Assembly (NCBI GenBank): GCA_958295665.1
Contig: OY282559.1
Coordinates: 251,219,461-251,283,460, forward strand
DNA length: 64,000 nucleotides
Direction: 5' to 3'
Origin: Tipula vernalis
Lineage: Eukaryota; Arthropoda; Insecta; Diptera; Tipulidae
The position numbers were made by a program, and so were the translations under genes. Below the pieces are notes generated by a model. That model had not been told where the DNA came from. It did no database searches and saw only the letters and a program-made list of their open reading frames with translations. Positions within the stretch are counted from its first letter, which is position 1. Each line of letters starts with the position of its first letter. Positions 58,446 to 64,000 of this stretch are shown one piece after another.

Positions 58446-58859
58446 AAGTAATTTTGTTGCAGTTAAAATTAATTTTTCTATAAAAATTTAAAATACGAAA
58501 TACGAATTTTGAATATTTTCCTTATTGGCCAATAATAAGCGCTCTCAGAGGTTTGGACAAGGTTTCGATATTTGGATCCTACATGACAATATATGGGGCA
58601 TAATATCCAAAACATGATTTTTCCAACAAGATCATTTGAAAAATTGTTAATAACATTTCATGCTTAATAGACTAAGCTCAGCGGTGAAGTGGAGTGATGA
58701 GCTTAAACATTTTTAACCATTCTAAGGAATTATAATAGCGCCTTATATATGCACTTACATACAGTTTTAAGAACAATGATAATTTAATTAACTCATCTAA
58801 AATATGCAATACTTCTTCTTCAGGCTAAGTAGCAAAAGTCTACCTTTTCATTAACTAAT

Positions 58860-59250
58860 GAAACGTGATTGCAACTATCGTGATTTTATAGAGCTCTTCA
58901 TATCTACGCTTGTATTTTTAATTGGAAGATGACTACAGTTTTTCATTAGATAAGTTTAATGCCAACCTTTGCATTGAAAACCTGTAAGAAGTCATTACCT
59001 ATGCAATTCTTTTCTTGTAGAAGGAGAGAAATTTTTTACAGATAATTCACAATATAAGCAAGCACTTCCCGCCTTATGTGTTCCAGAAAAGGTCTCCAAT
59101 CTTTCTGAAGGATTATGGTGTTATAACGGCAATTTCATTAAGCTAAACTTGAGAAACATGTTTTCGAACTTAGACAAACTAAATGTAACTTTGAAGTGCA
59201 CAACAAACTCGGTTGACAAGTTTGATAATTTGATTGCTGCGGAATGGAGA
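58860..59250 (+). pseudogene. Decayed coding stretch, possibly transposon-derived
   Basis: Around 58868-58930 a frame reads CNYRDFIELFISTLVFLIGR. A second open frame at about 59010-59250 reads FFTDNSQYKQALPALCVPEK and ends in a stop. The first phrase resembles a module I associate with arthropod repeat-encoded proteins, but the link between the two parts is not proven and a possible intron between them would be only 37 bases. Confidence 0.25.
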
Positions 59251-60314
59251 TGAGAATTGATTGTAACAATTTATTCTACGCTATAGAGATTCGCGGTATT
59301 ATAATGATGGAAATACCGAGGATTTAGTGGTTCATTTATTTTAGAAAGCGATGTAATATAATATCAACAAAGAAGAGAGTTTATTGCTTTCGGAAGAAAA
59401 ATAATGGCGTGCCCGCCAGCTTATGTTAAATTCACCAGGAGAAAAGCAAAGAAAAAAATTTTTAAAGCCAAAACGAATCAGAAGTTTAATAATAACAAAG
59501 CGGTGGACAGCAAGATTTAAATTAAAGAAAGCCTGACTATCCCAAAAATCTTAAACTTATAATGTAGTATCTCTGGAGCTGCAATGGGAACATTTTCATA
59601 CTGAAGAAGCGGAACTGTGTAAAATTAGTTGTACAAATAGTTTACATATTTTGTGCTCGTGAAGTTTATAACTACGAAAATAATATATACGTATGCGATT
59701 CCAATTGGGATTTTATATTCGTCGTTTGTATTGGTGAGTTACACTGTTAAAACACATATTTAGTGAGAAACGATATGTAAAAGATGAGAACGATATACAT
59801 ATAAAATTAGAAGGAGATGATACATGCTTTCTCTTTTTATTATTCTACATATCTCTTTCGTTTTAGGTATCTCTACTCAAGCAAAGCGCTACAGCGAGAA
59901 AGATACCATATATACCCGCTGTTGATATCTTTTAACAAATAGTAATTCAAAAAGTACGTGTCCGATTTTTATGAAATGAAGGCAGACTGATAGAGCTTGA
60001 CCAAATAAGAAAAACATGGTATGACTAAGATCTCTAGGCGGTCGGATTCCAAAGTTAGTTGCGTAAAGATTTCCTTCACAATACATTCACGTAAAAAACT
60101 AAAACAATAAAAGTCATAGATTACTACAACTTTCGAAATTTTATTTTACGTATATGAAATGAATGAATGAAAATGGATTTGTTTGAATACCATATATTGT
60201 AGACGGCATTGTTGAGATGCTGGTAATGCGATTACAATCCAGTAATGGCTTTTTTTGAAAAAAAAAATTAAATTTGTAAAATAAGTTGTTGAGCGAAATA
60301 TTTTAAAATCTTTA
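59251..60314. other. AT-rich, no gene recognised
   Basis: Only short open frames without motifs. Confidence 0.35.
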
Positions 60315-60745
60315 AAAAAATGGAGGTGTGGCCAACACACAACTTTCTTTTACGAACAGAGAATTTTGAGAAATTTTTTTTTTTTTTGAATTTTTGGAAT
60401 CATTTTGTATTAAGTAGTTTTTTGTAAACCTCATACTTTTTAAGATATTTGCAAAATACATTTTCTGGACCAAGGGAGTAGCCACTTCCGGTTAGCCGAT
60501 TTTGAGTAAAATTCGCTGGGACCTCCCAATTTATAAAAAAAAACTTAAATCTGCAGTATCAGTTCGATTGGTTAAACCATCTGGGCTGTAGAGAGGAAAC
60601 AGACTGACAGACAAACACTATTTCGAAACCCACTTCTTCGGAGTCGGGGGACCTCAAAACAGACAAATCTCCAAAAATCTTAAGGTTCAAAATTTTCATG
60701 ATTAGTATTCTTTATTTTACTAGAGTAAAAGAAAGTAAAAATGTG
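60315..60745 (+). repeat. Dispersed repeat, copy 2 (longer copy)
   Basis: Same order of blocks as 52320-52575, with an extra part (GACCAAGGGAGTAGCCACTT and GACTGACAGACAAACAC). No coding potential. Possibly a MITE or the end of a larger element. Confidence 0.8.
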
Positions 60746-60869
60746 AAGTTTACTTTATAAGAAGTTTAGTTCATAAAAAACTTAGCTGTAGGTAACAAAT
60801 TAACCTAGGATGATCCTAATTTAATATGTTACCTGAGGTCGAGTTTATTCTTCATTGATTTAGAAATAT

Positions 60870-61290
60870 TTCACTCAATAAATTAGTAGCTTTATGTTTA
60901 GTGTATCAAATTGGTCATGTGCCATTTCCAAACGGAGGGTATAAACACAATTTGTTGTTGTTGTACGTTATACCGATTCATAATTTTATTTGAGTAGTTT
61001 TGCATTTGGGGTTAATAACAAGAAATCTTAAAATTCTTAGAGTTTGTTGTAAGATGGAATTATGTTAAATTAATAGCATTTTGCCTAGAAATACCTTCAA
61101 AGCGATTTCTGGCTGGTAATCGATTGGGAAAGTATCTGCAATTAAAATTAAGCGCGAATGTAAAACTATACAAACATTAGGAATCAGTATGACGTACAGC
61201 AACAAAAAATGATAATCATCTTCTCCGTTTGTAAATGGCACATGGTCCATTTGATGCACTAAACATAAAGCTACTAATTTAACTTGATCA
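60870..61290. repeat. Small foldback (inverted repeat, arms about 150 bp)
   Basis: AATTAGTAGCTTTATGTTTA followed by CATGTGCCATTT and AAACGGAG at 60880-60940 is inverted at 61213-61279. The similarity runs inward through TTGTTG(T/C)TGTACGT and the AGTTTT(G/A)CATT block. A third, partial copy of the inner arm (AAACATTAGGAATTAGTA) is at about 61786-61804. Confidence 0.85.
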
Positions 61291-63212
61291 ACCGACAAAT
61301 TTCTTCCGCAAAATGTTCATTTACGCATGACAATCACCGTCAACCTCATCCGCCAAATTTTATCCATTTTGTCACAAATTTTTCCCCCATTTTTTCCACC
61401 AATCACCATTTTATGTGAAATTTTTGTCGTTTTTCCATGACTCGGGTCTAGTGCTCAGTTGCACAAATAATATTTCCGCTTTTTCTTCTTTTATGAAAGT
61501 GCCACTTGTTTCGTAATACGAATTCAACACCAGTTAATTTTATTTTATTTTTACATAGAAATATTTCTCATTCAGTTAAATATTTAGTAGAACGAAATCG
61601 GGTAGTCAATAATATTGGGTTCTCCCGTTGCAATGTTCACGTAAAAAATAAATTAAACAAATCCCAATTTCATAAACGAAGCAAGAGAGGAAATGTTACT
61701 TAACTGGCTGTTGGCTCTTCATTTGTGCTACTGGGCATGTGACTTTTAAAATGTTTTATTATTTACTGAGAATGCAAAACTACCCAAACATTAGGAATTA
61801 GTAATACATGTTTCACTCAAAATTTCAATAAAAAATTGTATTAACGATTTAGACTTAAGTCTGGATTGATAGTAACGAGATTGCTCTCTTACAGTTGGTA
61901 ATATTTCTTCTCTTGAAATTTTTATTACTGAATTTGAGTTTTATTTGAAACTAATAAAATCTAAAAATTCAATTGTTTTAGGCGGCATGAATATCTTAAT
62001 CAGCTTAGTCGTTCAGAATATAAATATTTTTCAATGATGTCATCTTTGGGAGTGGAATCGTTAATTAGGAGCAAAATTGGTCGTAATATTAAATATTTAG
62101 CTAAAACCTTTAATTTAGAACATAACATTGTGAACTTCATTCTGTATTTAGTAGGCCTCAACAAAGGATTAATTTCAAAGAATTAGAACGGTGTTTACAA
62201 AGATAATCATGGGCGAAAGTATCTTGATCATTTGAATTTTTTTCGTCGCTCTTGTATAGACAATCAAAAACTGCTCGACATTTTAATTGCGATAATTGCC
62301 ATTTTTAATTTCAAATTAATTAAAACCTATTATTGGATCAATAACAACCTATTCGGTACGATCGGTATGTAATTCTTTTTCAAAAAATTCTGTTTTTACA
62401 AAATTCTGTTTTTTCGAAATTTTAGTTTCGCGAAAAATTTTGCTTTGAAAAATTCCGTTTTGCAAAATTCTGTTTTATATAATTCTGTTTTACAAATAAA
62501 CATAATTTTTCTGGGGTGCTTGAACTTCGCACACCTGAGGAATCAAAAGCAAGTGCGTTGCGTTTAAGTTGGTGGCCAAATTTAAGGCCGAAGCAGAAAA
62601 GATCTATAACGAGGCCATAGATTTTATATCCAGCAGTCGTTATCTAAGATAGGACTGATGTTGCCCGAATATTAGACGGGGGTGGTATTAATCTCGAGCA
62701 GGAAAAGGGCGGGAAACCAGGTATATAATGTGACCAATTGATATGTTGGCAAATAAGTGACACAAGCTACTCGGGGTACCGTGTTTTCGGGGGACAAATG
62801 GATAATGAAAGGAAGGTATTTTTTAGACGGTAAAAATCCGGCACAACTAATTGCACGGGCAGATAGATTGTGTCATATGTGGCAATTTCATTGTTTAAAG
62901 ATGGTGAATCCAGTTTAGTAACAAATTATCGCATAATATCATTGTTATAAATTTTTTTGTAAGACCTTAAAGAAATATGCAAATGTTCGCATTCTGCCCT
63001 TTTTAGATAAAATCAAATTTACAACACCAATATGAATTTCGAGAAGGACTGAATACTGCAAATATATTAATCCAATGGAGTGTGCTACATATAGTATAAT
63101 TAAAATTAATGTTAAATAAATAAAATATATTACTGTCAACAATGCATGAACACTTAAATGCAGGCCGAGTTTGATAAGGTTGAACACAGTTGACTAATTA
63201 ATTATTGTTCTA
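61291..63212. other. No gene recognised
   Basis: AT-rich. A run of AAAATTCTGTTTT-type imperfect units lies at about 62380-62500. 62520-62720 is GC-richer but shows no clear motif. Confidence 0.4.
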
Positions 63213-63990
63213 ATGGAACGGCTAATAATTGGTTTCGGTCTTATTTGGAAGACAGGACCCCAAAAACATTTTCTGTTAAAGAAATTTGGAATTATATTAA
63301 GTAGGTTAAATGTGGAGTTTCTCAAGGTTCCGTATTGGGTTCCCTTCGATTTCTCATTTACAGTAACTCACTCTTGGAACTTAATCTTTATGCAGGCAAA
63401 ATAGTATTCGCAGATGATTTGGCACTACTGAATAATGGATCTAATCTATTAGAAATCATCACTTCCTGATTATGAGTGATAAATTCAAAATAATGCAGTT
63501 CCAAATGTCAAACTACAATTATAACAGCAATGAAAATTTATTTATACTCACATAATAAGTCTAATGTGTGGTTTGCATAAATAATTGTTCAGAGTCGTGC
63601 ATAAAAATTAACTTTGAAATATTTGGGGGTGATTCTGGACAACAACTCAAACTTCAAATGCTATAACAATGTCTTACAAAATCATTTATGTCTTACTAAC
63701 CGAGTATGTTCAAATTGAAGCCACATTGCACGTTTATTCTTAGAAATCTATATTACTCCTTAATCCAATCTACGCTCGGCTACGGAATTACTTGTTGAAA
63801 GTATTGCATTAACATAAAGCCACTATATATGTATAACACAAAAATTTTTGTAACTCAAGAAATCAAATATTCTAACAGTAAGGAATTTAAATATTTTTAA
63901 AATGTTGAAAATGTTTTACCTTCGGAGGGAGAATCGTTGTGTCAAGAATATAATGAAATCCATTAAGAAATACAAATTGTTTGGCTCTTG
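63213..63990 (+). pseudogene. LINE reverse transcriptase remnant (CR1/Jockey-like)
   Basis: Frames along this stretch read a WFRSYL-like start, then GVSQGSVLG (the GVPQGSVLGPLLF motif), FADDLALL (catalytic Asp pair) and, near 63620-63650, LKYLGVILDNNSNF. These are consecutive RT motifs in their usual order, broken by several stops. No endonuclease part is visible, so this is a 5'-truncated copy. It runs towards the end of the window. Confidence 0.75.
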
Positions 63991-64000
63991 ATAGATTTAA

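Overview
The window is AT-rich, intron-bearing eukaryotic DNA, almost certainly from an insect and most likely a higher fly. One good host exon is visible: an Ig/fibronectin-III receptor exon with clean splice sites. The transposon families present (Ty3/gypsy, Jockey- and LOA-like LINEs, mariner, hAT, MULE, pogo-like MITE, foldback-like elements) are those of a dipteran genome. There is no sign of bacterial organisation, and I see no rRNA, tRNA or CRISPR. I was given sequence only, so all family names rest on motifs read by eye.

Layout. 1-2123: unassigned, with one unrecognised open frame near 424-699. 2124-7582: a Ty3/gypsy element with two LTRs, a 4-bp target duplication (GTAT), an open gag with a CCHC knuckle and a broken pol. 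7583-10750: AT-rich, nothing identified. 10800-14830: fossils in a row: a Tc1-like fragment, a hAT element with an 8-bp duplication, a mariner transposase, and a gypsy/errantivirus-type gag-pol. 15200-19890: a degenerate RT plus RNase H LINE (LOA-like), interrupted by a 464-bp insertion that carries a convincing hammerhead ribozyme. 22921-30394: a MULE DNA transposon with a 9-bp duplication and terminal repeats built from short tandem units; its transposase is split by a 6-kb non-coding insertion with a 23-bp duplication.

30404-34650 is mostly intergenic or intronic, with a candidate small exon (32353-32438) and a tandem repeat. 34660-36673: a foldback-like element whose long arms are degenerate CCCTATAA-type repeats, around an ORF of an arthropod repeat-associated family. 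37361-37909 (minus strand): the receptor exon, Robo-like. 39201-45752: a stack of nested insertions. A ~660-bp palindromic MITE was hit in its left arm by a second inverted-repeat element containing a mariner, and at its apex by a gypsy-type retroelement with a near-intact minus-strand integrase. 48245-58445: a second, much larger foldback-like structure enclosing a Jockey-like LINE, a hAT element, a dispersed repeat and two overlapping unrecognised ORFs. 60870-61290 is a smaller foldback and 63213-63990 another LINE RT remnant.

No pathway can be described: only one host exon is certain, and the rest is mobile DNA at different stages of decay. The value of the window lies in its datable nesting order, the hammerhead insertion, the non-coding 6-kb retroposed-looking block, and hairpin or foldback architectures that recur in unrelated elements.
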